DNA of 13,151 nucleotides from the NCBI GenBank assembly GCA_937965665.1, contig CALCJE010000049.1, positions 1-13,151 of the forward strand, read 5' to 3'. Within the stretch, counting starts at the first letter, position 1. The number at the start of each line of letters is the position of its first letter. A program made the translations under genes and the position numbers. The notes below the pieces were generated by a model. That model saw nothing but the letters and a program-made list of their open reading frames with translations, had not been told where the DNA came from and searched no databases. Shown here piece by piece: positions 1 through 7,904 of this stretch. This stretch comes from an uncultured Bacteroidales bacterium. Lineage in GTDB: Bacteria; Bacteroidota; Bacteroidia; Bacteroidales; UBA4417.

Positions 1-956
1 TCACCATGGAGGATTCGGAAGAAAAATATACCCCGCTTCAAAACATCAGCGCCAGCCAGGCTCCTTTTTATATTTACAACTCCCTGCTATCGGAGTACGG
101 AGTTCTTGGGTTTGAATATGGCTATTCGCTGGCCTCACCCTTCTCACTTACCGTATGGGAAGCACAGTTTGGTGATTTTATGAACGGCGCACAGATAGTG
201 ATTGACCAGTACCTGGTAAGTGCCGAAGAAAAGTGGCGGGTGATGAACTCGCTGGTGATGTTACTGCCCCATGGGTATGAAGGACAAGGACCTGAGCACT
301 CTAGCGCCCGCATGGAACGTTTCCTGCAGCAATGCGCCGAAAACAACATACAGGTTGCCAACTGCACCACGCCTGCTAATTTCTTCCACTTGTTGCGGCG
401 GCAGGTTCACCGCGATTTCCGTAAGCCCCTGGTGGTATTCACCCCCAAGAGCCTGCTGAGGCACCCCGAGTGTATTTCGCCGGTGGCTGCTTTATCCAAA
501 GGAGGTTTCGAAGAAGTGATTGACGACGACATGGCAAACCCTTCGGAAGTTACGCGTGTAAATTTCTGCAATGGCAAGGTTTATTACGACCTGATAGCCG
601 AACGGCGAAAACGCGGCCACAATAATATTGCCTTTGTGCGGGTAGAACAGCTTTACCCGTTCCCATTACTACAGTTGCACGAAATAATTAAACGATATCC
701 CAATGCAACTACCTTTGCATGGGTGCAGGAAGAACCGGCAAATATGGGCGCATGGTCGTTTGTACTCAGACACTTTAAAGGTGTAAAACTGTTGCTGGTG
801 GCCCGCCCCGAAAGCGGAAGCCCCGCAACCGGTTCGCCAAAACTACATGTGCTGCGACAGGCAAAAATAATCGATAAAGCCTTTGGCGACTGCACCTGCG
901 AAAACCGGAATAAAACCTGCAAAATGCTCTGTGCTCCTAAGGAATGGAAGATGTGA
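1..956 (+). CDS. sucA: 2-oxoglutarate dehydrogenase E1 component, C-terminal part (5'-truncated by window)
   Basis: Thiamine-diphosphate-dependent E1 subunit of the cytosolic 2-oxoglutarate dehydrogenase complex, which decarboxylates 2-oxoglutarate and passes the succinyl group to the E2 lipoyl arm. About 317 of roughly 930 family residues are present: the end of the pyrimidine-binding domain and the C-terminal domain. Seen directly are the OGDH-type stretches WEAQFGDFMNGAQ, LLPHGYEGQGPEHSSAR, TPKSLLRHP, GKVYYDL, EQLYPFP and QEEPANMGAW, which align well with E. coli SucA from memory. The reading frame is open upstream of the first ATG (position 6), which corresponds to an internal residue just before the YTPLQ motif, so the true start lies outside the window. 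The protein ends in an unusual tail with four cysteines (CxC-x6-CxxxC, codons 891-932) beyond where E. coli SucA ends. The E2 gene follows after 168 bp on the same strand, as in sucAB clusters. Confidence 0.96.
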   Translation, partial: TMEDSEEKYTPLQNISASQAPFYIYNSLLSEYGVLGFEYGYSLASPFSLTVWEAQFGDFMNGAQIVIDQYLVSAEEKWRVMNSLVMLLPHGYEGQGPEHSSARMERFLQQCAENNIQVANCTTPANFFHLLRRQVHRDFRKPLVVFTPKSLLRHPECISPVAALSKGGFEEVIDDDMANPSEVTRVNFCNGKVYYDLIAERRKRGHNNIAFVRVEQLYPFPLLQLHEIIKRYPNATTFAWVQEEPANMGAWSFVLRHFKGVKLLLVARPESGSPATGSPKLHVLRQAKIIDKAFGDCTCENRNKTCKMLCAPKEWKM

Positions 957-961
957 TGAGA

Positions 962-1038
962 AAGGTGTAAGGTATAAGATGTAAGGTATAAGGTGTAAGG
1001 TGTAAGATGTAAGATGTAAGATGTAAGGATTAAGATAA
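962..1038. repeat. Degenerate heptamer tandem array, 11 units (AAGATGT/AAGGTGT/AAGGTAT)
   Basis: Eleven consecutive 7-bp units in strict register, starting 5 bp after the sucA stop. Unit 1 is AAGGTGT (962-968), units 7-9 are identical AAGATGT (1004-1024), and the last two (AAGGATT, AAGATAA) are decayed. Variation is almost confined to positions 4-7 of the unit. The remaining 86 bp to sucB are AT-rich with no further repeat and no convincing promoter. The same heptamer, circularly permuted as GTAAGAT, recurs at 7788-7822, so this is a dispersed family rather than a local slip. No function can be read from the sequence. Confidence 0.9.
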
Positions 1039-1124
1039 AGTGAGGGTGAAAAAGTTTGTTATAGAATACAGAATGCAGTGCAAATAAAACGGCAAGGTAT
1101 TTTGAATTAAAGAAAATAAAAAAT

Positions 1125-2372
1125 ATGATTTTAGAAATAAAAGCGCCGACCCCGGGCGAATCGATTACCGAAGTTCAGATAGCCAACTGGCTGGTGAAAA
1201 ACGGCGACTATGTGGCTAAGGATACCGAGATTGCTGAAATTGATTCGGACAAGGCCACACTAACCGTGAATGCCGAAGCCGCAGGAACAGTTACCATTTT
1301 AATTGAAGCAGGCGAAACTGTAAGTGTAGGCACGGTGATTGCCCGCATCGACAGCGCTGCCGCCGCTCCTGCTGCGCAGCAGGCCGAAGTAAAGGAAAAA
1401 CCTGAACCGGTGAAACCGGAACCAATGACTGTTCAGCCGGAAAACCCGACAACAGCAGATGAACCGGGCATTAAGATTACACCGCTTGCCCGCAAAATAA
1501 TGGAGGAAAAGCAACTAACCGGCCGCGAAGTGCTTGAGCAGCTCGGTCATCCACGCATTACCCGGCAGGATGTGCTGAACGCCAGCGAAGGCAAACCGCA
1601 GCAGGCGCCGGCCTACCAGCCGCAGGCAGCAACCACTGCGCGTGAGCAGGAACGGAAAAAACTGTCGACACTGCGCTTAAAACTTGCAGAGCGACTGGTA
1701 AGCGTTAAAAACGAAACTGCCATGCTCACCACATTTAACGAGGTGAACATGAGCGCCATCATGAACCTGAAAAAACAACACAACGAAAAGTTCAAAGAGC
1801 AGTTTGGCGTGGGTATCGGGTTTATGTCGTTTTTTACCAAAGCCGTAACTATAGCGCTGGCCAAATTCCCGCAGGTAAATGCAATGATTGACGGCGACGA
1901 ACTGGTGTTTCACAAATATGCGGATATAGGTATAGCCGTAAGCGCCCCCAAAGGGCTGGTGGTGCCTGTGATCCGCAATGCCGAATCGCTTTCGCTTGCC
2001 GCTATCGAACTGAAAATAAAGGAACTTGCCGGTAAGGCGCGCGATAATAAAATTACGCTCGACGAAATGACTGGCGGCACATTTACCATTACCAACGGTG
2101 GTGTTTTCGGCTCCATGATGTCGACACCCATCCTGAACCCTCCGCAGAGTGCCATCCTGGGCATGCATAATATCATCGAAAGGCCCATTGCTGTTAACGG
2201 GCAGGTAGTAGTAGCACCTATGATGTATATCGCGCTTTCGTACGACCACAGGGTGATTGATGGCCGCGAATCGGTCAGTTTCCTGGTTATGGTAAAAGAA
2301 CTGCTCGAAAATCCTGTTAAAATGCTTTTCGAAGGAAATGAACCTTTGAAAGTTTTGCTGGGACTATCATAA
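1125..2372 (+). CDS. sucB: Dihydrolipoyllysine-residue succinyltransferase (E2 of 2-oxoglutarate dehydrogenase)
   Basis: Core E2 subunit that transfers succinyl groups from E1 to CoA through a swinging lipoyl arm, giving succinyl-CoA. Domains in order: one lipoyl domain (about 1-78) with the lipoylation motif DSDKA, modified lysine K43; an Ala/Pro/Glu-rich flexible linker (about 79-112); a peripheral subunit-binding domain (about 115-152, TPLARKIMEEK...GHPRITRQDVL); another linker; and the CoA acyltransferase domain (about 180-415). The catalytic motif HRVIDG gives H375 and D379. TFNEVNMSAIM and GGVFGSMMSTPI favour SucB over pyruvate or branched-chain E2 proteins. At 415 residues it is close to the usual 400-410, with a short extra C-terminus (EGNEPLKVLLGLS). 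Start at 1125 is chosen because the lipoyl domain begins immediately. It follows sucA, and no E3 (lpd) gene is adjacent downstream. A perfect hairpin starts at its stop codon. Confidence 0.97.
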   Translation: MILEIKAPTPGESITEVQIANWLVKNGDYVAKDTEIAEIDSDKATLTVNAEAAGTVTILIEAGETVSVGTVIARIDSAAAAPAAQQAEVKEKPEPVKPEPMTVQPENPTTADEPGIKITPLARKIMEEKQLTGREVLEQLGHPRITRQDVLNASEGKPQQAPAYQPQAATTAREQERKKLSTLRLKLAERLVSVKNETAMLTTFNEVNMSAIMNLKKQHNEKFKEQFGVGIGFMSFFTKAVTIALAKFPQVNAMIDGDELVFHKYADIGIAVSAPKGLVVPVIRNAESLSLAAIELKIKELAGKARDNKITLDEMTGGTFTITNGGVFGSMMSTPILNPPQSAILGMHNIIERPIAVNGQVVVAPMMYIALSYDHRVIDGRESVSFLVMVKELLENPVKMLFEGNEPLKVLLGLS

Positions 2373-2405
2373 TCAGAGAGCGACTAAAGGTCGCTCTCTG
2401 ATTTT
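2371..2405. terminator. Bidirectional intrinsic terminator between sucB and creD
   Basis: Perfect 14-bp inverted repeat: arms 2371-2384 and 2390-2403, loop TAAAG. The left arm begins within the sucB TAA stop. The right arm runs into four T residues (2402-2405), then A residues, so the structure has a T tract on the plus strand and a shorter one on the minus strand. The two flanking genes converge here (sucB stop 2372, creD stop 2412), which fits termination in both directions. Confidence 0.88.
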
Positions 2406-2411
2406 AAAAAC

Positions 2412-3812
2412 TTATTCTTCCGTTTCCATGACTTCACTGTCCCTTTCCCTGTGCAGGTTCCGGGTAAGCAGCATTATTACCGAAAGCATTACTACCATTC
2501 CGATGGAACCAAACAGAAGTGAGTACAATTGCAATTGCAAAAGCGTGTAAAAATAAGCGTACAGCATAAATAAGATCAGCCCTACTATTATTCCATATTT
2601 GCGGTTGCTGAAAATAGCCCCGGCATAAAGCATTACCATCAGCGTAACCACCACTGCTGAAATGGCATAAGCCAGGTCGAAAAGCAGGTATTCGGCCAGA
2701 GAAAGCAGCAACAGGTAAAAAAGCATAATGGCAAATCCAACAATCAGGTATTGCAGCGGATGTACATATTTTTTCTTTAATAACTCAAAGAAAAAGAAGG
2801 TTACAAAAGTAAGAATGACAAACAGCACCCCATATTTGGCAGCCCGTGTTGTGCGTTGATACTGGTCTACAGGCATAATGAGATTAACCCCGAAGGCGCC
2901 CAGGGTGTTATTGGCTGAAATGCGGTCGTTATCGAACATTAGCCTGGATGGTTCATCCCCTTCGGCGCCATTTATAAAGTTATCGAAACCAAACTGCCCA
3001 TAGTTGCGGTTTAGCTCCAGTGTTTTCCATTTGGCTGTAAAGCCTTTTTTGGTAACAGACTTTTCGGCAGGAATAAAAGCCCCTTCGAAGGAAGGATTGG
3101 CCCAGGTAGAAGTAAGATTTACATTCATATCCGAAGCAAACGGCAGGAAGGCCAGGAGCCTGCTTCCATTGAGCTGAAGCTTGAAACTGAACTTGTTTTC
3201 AATATCGGGATTAATTACCACAGGTATATTTACACCACCTTTAATAATATCATGAACAGGCACGCCGGGCTGCATGCGAAACACGGAGTCGTTCCATGCC
3301 AGGTCGATGTTTTCTTTTACGCCTTTCATATCCGAAATTCCAAACGTAACAAAGGCTTTATCCCACTTGATATCTGCCGGCTGTACATTAAGTCCTTTCG
3401 GGAAAAGGGGTCTAAAATTTCCTTTAACGCTCAGGTTGCACGAGTAGAGCACCACCTCGTAAATGCTGCGGTATCGGATTACAGGAACTACCTCGCCTGA
3501 AACCGATAGATTCTCAGGAAGAAAATGAAGAAACCGGGTAGAAGACTCAACCGTTCCGTTAGGCAGTGATTTTAAGGAAATCACGGAAACACTAACTACC
3601 GGGCCGGCCAGCACCTGTTTGTCGCCCCAGGTCCGCCATATCTCGGAAATAGCCTGGTTACGTGTAGATTCGCGTTCGCGTATCAGCGATTGTACCATTT
3701 CGGAAGGGATAAGCAATATCAGTACGAAAATGCCTATAACAATAAGTTTAAGGCTCATTGAATTGCGCGCCCACAGATTAATTTTAGTGAATGTTGATGA
3801 ACTTGATATCAT
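2412..3812 (-). CDS. creD: CreD-family inner membrane protein
   Basis: Cell-envelope membrane protein of the CreD (Cet) family. E. coli CreD is a CreBC-regulon product linked to colicin E2 tolerance and envelope integrity, but its molecular activity is unknown. The 466 residues are close to the family's 450. Visible: a short N-terminal segment, TM1 at about 20-38, the conserved IRERESTRNQAISEI-like stretch after it, a large periplasmic beta-rich region (about 45-325), then about five or six hydrophobic helices (about 327-449) with LLLLSLAEYLLFDLAY, and a charged tail. Start 3812 is the longest; M19 (position 3758) is a possible alternative directly before TM1. No creB/creC-like regulator or kinase is visible nearby, so regulation probably differs from E. 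coli. The MuiA-like gene lies upstream on the same strand with a 164-bp repeat-bearing gap. Confidence 0.88.
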   Translation of the reverse strand: MISSSSTFTKINLWARNSMSLKLIVIGIFVLILLIPSEMVQSLIRERESTRNQAISEIWRTWGDKQVLAGPVVSVSVISLKSLPNGTVESSTRFLHFLPENLSVSGEVVPVIRYRSIYEVVLYSCNLSVKGNFRPLFPKGLNVQPADIKWDKAFVTFGISDMKGVKENIDLAWNDSVFRMQPGVPVHDIIKGGVNIPVVINPDIENKFSFKLQLNGSRLLAFLPFASDMNVNLTSTWANPSFEGAFIPAEKSVTKKGFTAKWKTLELNRNYGQFGFDNFINGAEGDEPSRLMFDNDRISANNTLGAFGVNLIMPVDQYQRTTRAAKYGVLFVILTFVTFFFFELLKKKYVHPLQYLIVGFAIMLFYLLLLSLAEYLLFDLAYAISAVVVTLMVMLYAGAIFSNRKYGIIVGLILFMLYAYFYTLLQLQLYSLLFGSIGMVVMLSVIMLLTRNLHRERDSEVMETEE

Positions 3813-3848
3813 AATGTTAAATTTAAGGATACAACGTATTGGTCATAT

Positions 3849-3856
3849 CAAAATTA
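3849..3856 (-). promoter_or_regulatory. Candidate -7 box for creD (TAATTTTG on minus strand)
   Basis: The plus strand reads CAAAATTA, i.e. TAATTTTG on the coding strand, an exact match to the Bacteroidota -7 consensus TAnnTTTG. It would place the transcript start about 30 nt before the creD ATG at 3812. No TTG is found at the expected 17-23 bp upstream spacing, so only half of the promoter is supported. Confidence 0.35.
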
Positions 3857-3935
3857 CTCCAAAATGAACACCAGATTAAGGAATTAACAATTCTTAACCA
3901 CAACCGGAAACAATACGTTTTTATGCTAAAACAAC

Positions 3936-3977
3936 CATGCACAATGCACTTAGCACTAAGCACCAGGCACAATGCAC
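3936..3977. repeat. Heptamer tandem array, 6 units (NNNGCAC)
   Basis: Six 7-bp units in register: CATGCAC, AATGCAC, TTAGCAC, TAAGCAC, CAGGCAC, AATGCAC. The last four bases (GCAC) are invariant and the first three vary. The array abuts the stop codon of the minus-strand MuiA-like gene (stop 3977-3979), so in that transcript it would read as six GUGC-led heptamers right after translation ends. Its sequence is unrelated to the GTAAGAT arrays but its period is the same. Confidence 0.85.
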
Positions 3978-5899
3978 TACTCTACCGACAAAATCCTCTC
4001 CTTCGGATATTTCACCGAGTATTTAAATGTTAGTTTCTTTAACTGTCCTGGCTCAAGTTTAATTTTCCACTCCAGTATTCCGGTTTCTTTGTTAACCTTA
4101 GCACCCCCATCATCAGTCAGACTAACCTCAATATCTTTTTCCTTACTTATAGGATACTGATCGAAAACAACAAGTGTAACCGCTTGTTTTTTGTTATTCC
4201 GAAGGTTGATTTCCCAGGCGCGCTGCACCGTGCGGTTTGAACCCAGCAGCTGGCTGCTGGTGAAATCCTTAACTTTTTTGCGCTCAATCATAATGGATTT
4301 GTCGCGACCCAGCGATATATCGAGTGTATCGGTTGCCAGCGAAGCCGAAAGACGGGTTTTGCCGGTAAAAGTACCTTCGTAAAATATCCCTGCAGTGGCA
4401 TCGAGCAAATCATAATCCTGCCAGTTGGTAACCTTTGCCACCAGGAAAGCATCCCGATCGAGTTTTGGGGTAGCATGAAATTCATATTCAGCTTTTACCG
4501 ATTCGCCACCAATAACCAGGTTGTATTCCTTCCCATCCGAAGGCATGCTCATAGGCATGGCAATGGTATATTCTTTAACGGAGCGGACCTGCAACTGGTC
4601 GTTAGGCTCAACCTGAAGATTAACCGGCTGCCTGACAGTTTTGTAACTTGATGCTGGTGCGGCTGCTTCGGATGATCTGTTTTCGCGCGAGATACCATAA
4701 CCCGTAACCACAACCTCATCCAGTGCCTGGCTACTGGCCTGCATCCCGATATTGATCACAGGGTTATCGCATACGGTTGTAACCGGGTTCATCCCTACGA
4801 AACTAAATTGAACCATACTTCCCATGTTGGCATTAATCGTATAGTTTCCATTTACATCAGTCATTGCTCCGTTGGAAGTTCCTTTAATAATAACTGAAAC
4901 ACCGGGTATCCCACTGCCATCGTCAACCGAAAATACACGCCCTGACACTATACCCCGAAAAGAAGTCCCGGTTACCGGCTTTTCAATAACCGAGCGATTG
5001 GGTTCGGTCGCGGTTTTATTGGTAAGATTCAGGTAAGATGTGTAATTCCCCCCAATATACCATGGCATCAGTTTTGGCTCCGTTCCCGATTCATTTGGGT
5101 TGCCGGTCGATAGGGTAAGTTTCACATCTTTCCACTCCTCGCCCGAGTTCTGGCTGATTTTTGCACGGCGCGACAATTCGAGCGGCTGTGAGATATCGTC
5201 GAGGCGAAGATCAAACTCAGGTTTCCACGAAGCCGAGCGTACCAGGTAGCTCAGCTTAAACTTAGCTGAAAGCGGCTCTTTGGTCATCACCTGCACTATA
5301 ATTTCACCGGTTGGCGTTACATCAACGCGCGAAGCCTCGCCCAACTGATCGCTAACCCGGTTGAGTTCCTCGCGCGTCAGTTCCTCCTTGCGGCCCAGCG
5401 CCAGCCGTTTTTCCGATAATTCGGTAAACCGCGCCCTAAAAAAGTCGGCTGCAGCTTTAAGCTCAGCGGTGGTGGTCCCTTTTTCGGCTGAACCAATTTT
5501 CTGATTGGCTTTCAGCAGGTTTTCCTCGGTGGCCAGCACAGCCTTTTGTGCTTCAATATCTTCGAGCTGGTTTTCGAGCTGAATTTTCCTAACTTTCAGC
5601 GATTCTTCATCTTTTAAGGTTTTTTGCGCCTTCAGGTAATTGATCCTGCTGTTGACGGAGATAATGGTAAAATTGCCTTCGCCGTTAAAGCGGATGGTAT
5701 TGGCGTCGATGTTTCGCGACAAACCCGAGAAAGTAAGTTCAGTAATACCGGGTTGCAACATGGCCTGGGCGGTGCGGGTAACCTGCGCACCCGAAAGGAA
5801 TAAGGTAACATTGCTTACTTTCGTTTCGGGCGATTGTGCCTGCTGAGCCGAACAAACGGCCGATAATGCAACTGCAAGGAGGATAAGAGTTAACTTCAT
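3977..5899 (-). CDS. Secreted DUF4140/DUF4139 (MuiA-like) protein with nested carboxypeptidase-regulatory domain and TonB-box-like motif
   Basis: Exported protein of unknown activity related to the 'mucoidy inhibitor A' family. Seen: signal peptide (about 1-18, cleavage after CSA, followed by QQ; the bases before C16 do not form a lipobox); DUF4140 region (about 28-90, VTLFLSGAQVTR...); a charged coiled coil (about 90-190); first part of DUF4139 (about 205-285, SYLVRSASWKPEFDLRL, GEEWKDVKLTLSTG); an insertion; and the rest of DUF4139 (about 435-640). The insertion (about 315-390) has the carboxypeptidase-regulatory-like pattern GxVxxxDDGSGIPGVSVIIKGT...GAMTDVNGNYTI and is followed by ALDEVVVTGYG (392-402), which in SusC-type transporters is the link and TonB box before the plug. 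No plug or barrel follows. Its 640 residues exceed the roughly 530-550 I expect without the insert. It is transcribed away from nadB; the 255-bp divergent gap shows no clear promoter for it. Family assignment is by recognised motifs. Confidence 0.85.
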   Translation of the reverse strand: MKLTLILLAVALSAVCSAQQAQSPETKVSNVTLFLSGAQVTRTAQAMLQPGITELTFSGLSRNIDANTIRFNGEGNFTIISVNSRINYLKAQKTLKDEESLKVRKIQLENQLEDIEAQKAVLATEENLLKANQKIGSAEKGTTTAELKAAADFFRARFTELSEKRLALGRKEELTREELNRVSDQLGEASRVDVTPTGEIIVQVMTKEPLSAKFKLSYLVRSASWKPEFDLRLDDISQPLELSRRAKISQNSGEEWKDVKLTLSTGNPNESGTEPKLMPWYIGGNYTSYLNLTNKTATEPNRSVIEKPVTGTSFRGIVSGRVFSVDDGSGIPGVSVIIKGTSNGAMTDVNGNYTINANMGSMVQFSFVGMNPVTTVCDNPVINIGMQASSQALDEVVVTGYGISRENRSSEAAAPASSYKTVRQPVNLQVEPNDQLQVRSVKEYTIAMPMSMPSDGKEYNLVIGGESVKAEYEFHATPKLDRDAFLVAKVTNWQDYDLLDATAGIFYEGTFTGKTRLSASLATDTLDISLGRDKSIMIERKKVKDFTSSQLLGSNRTVQRAWEINLRNNKKQAVTLVVFDQYPISKEKDIEVSLTDDGGAKVNKETGILEWKIKLEPGQLKKLTFKYSVKYPKERILSVE

Positions 5900-6129
5900 A
5901 ATTTTGTTGGTTTATTTTTTTTTGAGATCGGATACCTGCTCTGCCTTCAGACAAAGAATATGCCAGATTGGCTAATAATTATTATTTGTTTTCTGTTATA
6001 CAATCGCGGCACTTTATACATTTAAAAATGAGGGTAAAACATGTATAATGATGAACAAAAATGAAAGGTAAAAATAAGAAGAAAAAAATGAATACATATC
6101 CTTACAAGCCAAATACCATTCTTAATTGT

Positions 6130-6137
6130 TAAATTTG
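6130..6137 (+). promoter_or_regulatory. Candidate -7 box for nadB (TAAATTTG)
   Basis: Exact match to TAnnTTTG located 17 bp before the nadB ATG, implying a very short leader of about 10 nt. There is no TTG at 17-23 bp spacing upstream. The rest of the 5900-6154 divergent region is AT-rich with no other feature that I can support. Confidence 0.3.
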
Positions 6138-6154
6138 CAGCTTATTTCAAATAT

Positions 6155-7753
6155 ATGCGACGAGAAGTTGATTTCCTGGTTATAGGAACAGGTATTGCCG
6201 GGCTGAGCTTTGCCCTTAAGGCAGCTAAGTTTGGGAAAGTTTGTATTGTTACCAAAACCAGTGCTGAAGAAACAGCCACCAAATATGCCCAGGGGGGTAT
6301 AGCCACCGTTATGTATACGCCCGATACGTATGAAAAGCACATACAGGATACCCTGATTGCCGGCGATGACCTGAACGATGAAAACGTGGTGCGCATTACC
6401 ATTACCGAAGCTCCTGACCGGATTAAAGAACTGATTGCACTTGGGGTGAATTTTGATAAAAACGCGGCAGGGCAATACGATCTTGCCAAGGAAGGGGGCC
6501 ACTCGGAATTCAGGGTGCTGCACCATAAGGACCAGACCGGCCTCGAAATAGAGGAAACCCTGCTGGCACGGGCCCGCGAGGATAAAAACATCGAAATACT
6601 CGAAAACCATTTCACGGTCGAAATTATTACCCAGCACCACCTGGGCATGTACGTAAACCGGCGTACGCCCGATATCACCTGTTACGGCGCTTATGTGCTC
6701 GATCGCGACAACAACAGCATCGATACCATACTCGCAAAAGTTACCCTTATGGCTACCGGTGGGGCCGGCAACGTATACGCCACTACAACAAATCCACCTA
6801 TTGCTACCGGCGATGGCATAGCGATGGTGTACCGCGCTAAAGGCGATATCGAAAAAATGGAGTTCATACAATTCCATCCTACTTCGCTGTATAATCCTGC
6901 CGAAAAGCCTTCGTTCCTCATCACCGAAGCATTACGTGGATTTGGGGGTATACTGAAGGACCGCAAAGGCAACGAGTTTATGCATAAGTATGATAAACGT
7001 CTTTCGCTTGCCCCGCGTGACATTGTAGCCCGCGCCATCGACAACGAACTGAAAATAAGTGGCGAAGACCACCTGTACCTCGATTGCCGCCACCTCGACC
7101 GCAATAAACTTATCGATCATTTCCCCGGGGTATATGCCAAATGCCTGAGTATAGGTATTGATATGACGAGGGAAATGATACCCGTGGTCCCGGCAGCACA
7201 CTATACATGCGGGGGCATTAAAGTTGACGAATGGGGACGCAGTTCCATCATCAACCTTTACGCTTCAGGTGAGTGTTCATCCACCGGGCTTCACGGGGCC
7301 AACAGGCTTGCAAGCAATTCACTGCTCGAATCACTGGTGTATTCGCACCGCTCCTGCATCGATGCTTCCGAAAAATTAAATCGTATTTCATTGTGTACCG
7401 ATATCCCCGACTGGAATGCCGAAGGCACCGTGATGAATGAAGAAATGGTACTTATTACCCAAACCATGCGGGAGTTGCAGGGAATTATGACCAACTACGT
7501 GGGCATAGTGCGCTCCAACCTCCGTTTGCGCAGAGCAGCCGACAGGTTAAGCACACTCGAGCGCGAAACCGAAGAGCTCTATAAAAAATCAGTGCTGATC
7601 GATAAAATCTGTGAAGTGCGTAACCTGATCAAAGTAGCAACTTTAATTGTTAAAATGGCTATTGAACGTAAGGAAAGCCGGGGTTTGCACTTCTCCATCG
7701 ATTACCCGAAAGTAAGTGAAAACGAAACCAATGCTTTTAGCCCTGAGTATTAG
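6155..7753 (+). CDS. nadB: L-aspartate oxidase
   Basis: Flavoenzyme that oxidises L-aspartate to iminoaspartate, the first step of de novo NAD synthesis; iminoaspartate is then condensed by NadA. It can pass electrons to oxygen or fumarate. Seen: FAD-binding GTGIAGLSFA at 11-20, YAQGGIATV at 44-52, EGGHS at 113-117, FHPTSLY at 240-246, LAPRDIVARA at 285-294, PAAHYTCGG at 346-354 and the GLHGANRLASNSLLE signature at 378-392. Residues matching E. coli NadB active-site positions are all present: E113, H241, R288, H349 and R384, which separates it from SdhA-type paralogues. EGGHS in place of the SdhA pattern and absence of the SdhA flavinylation motif agree. Its 532 residues are typical. nadA and nadC are not adjacent, so the pathway is split. 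A heptamer array begins 34 bp after the stop. Confidence 0.96.
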   Translation: MRREVDFLVIGTGIAGLSFALKAAKFGKVCIVTKTSAEETATKYAQGGIATVMYTPDTYEKHIQDTLIAGDDLNDENVVRITITEAPDRIKELIALGVNFDKNAAGQYDLAKEGGHSEFRVLHHKDQTGLEIEETLLARAREDKNIEILENHFTVEIITQHHLGMYVNRRTPDITCYGAYVLDRDNNSIDTILAKVTLMATGGAGNVYATTTNPPIATGDGIAMVYRAKGDIEKMEFIQFHPTSLYNPAEKPSFLITEALRGFGGILKDRKGNEFMHKYDKRLSLAPRDIVARAIDNELKISGEDHLYLDCRHLDRNKLIDHFPGVYAKCLSIGIDMTREMIPVVPAAHYTCGGIKVDEWGRSSIINLYASGECSSTGLHGANRLASNSLLESLVYSHRSCIDASEKLNRISLCTDIPDWNAEGTVMNEEMVLITQTMRELQGIMTNYVGIVRSNLRLRRAADRLSTLERETEELYKKSVLIDKICEVRNLIKVATLIVKMAIERKESRGLHFSIDYPKVSENETNAFSPEY

Positions 7754-7787
7754 GGGTGGGATGGTTGACAAACTGCTGAGGTTAGGG

Positions 7788-7857
7788 GTAAGATGTAAGT
7801 TGTAAGATGTAAGATGTAAGGTTAGAGGTTGGAAGATGGAAGACAGAAGACAGAAGT
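7788..7857. repeat. Heptamer tandem array, 10 units, grading from GTAAGAT to TGGAAGA to CAGAAGA
   Basis: Ten 7-bp units in unbroken register. Units 1-5 are GTAAGAT, GTAAGTT, GTAAGAT, GTAAGAT, GTAAGGT; unit 6 (TAGAGGT) is intermediate; units 7-8 are TGGAAGA and units 9-10 CAGAAGA/CAGAAGT. The gradual change suggests either divergence along one array or fusion of two. The first five units are the same family as the array at 962-1038. Confidence 0.88.
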
Positions 7858-7877
7858 ACATGTTCAATCGTCATTCT

Positions 7878-7898
7878 TAAATCGTAAATCGTAAATAA
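7878..7898. repeat. Short heptamer repeat, 3 units (TAAATCG)
   Basis: TAAATCG, TAAATCG, TAAATAA just before the ATG at 7905. It shares the 7-bp period of the array 20 bp upstream but not its sequence. It occupies the translation-initiation region of the carbonic anhydrase-like gene, giving it an A/T-rich leader with no Shine-Dalgarno motif. Confidence 0.6.
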
Positions 7899-7904
7899 AA
7901 AAAC

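Noticed and set aside
6..8. ATG as the start of the E1 gene
   Set aside because: The frame stays open to the window edge and the residue aligns to the interior of OGDH E1, just before the YTPLQ motif, so it is an internal methionine.
962..1038. CRISPR array
   Set aside because: Units are 7 bp with no spacers; the same holds for the other arrays in the window.
1677..2249. Minus-strand open frame of 190 codons over sucB
   Set aside because: Antisense shadow of the conserved acyltransferase domain.
6148..6155. Minus-strand TATATTTG as promoter for the MuiA-like gene
   Set aside because: It overlaps the nadB start codon, has no -33 partner at the right distance and would give a leader of about 240 nt.
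6122..6877. Minus-strand open frame of 251 codons over nadB
   Set aside because: It is antisense to conserved NadB motifs and would begin inside that gene; no domain is evident.
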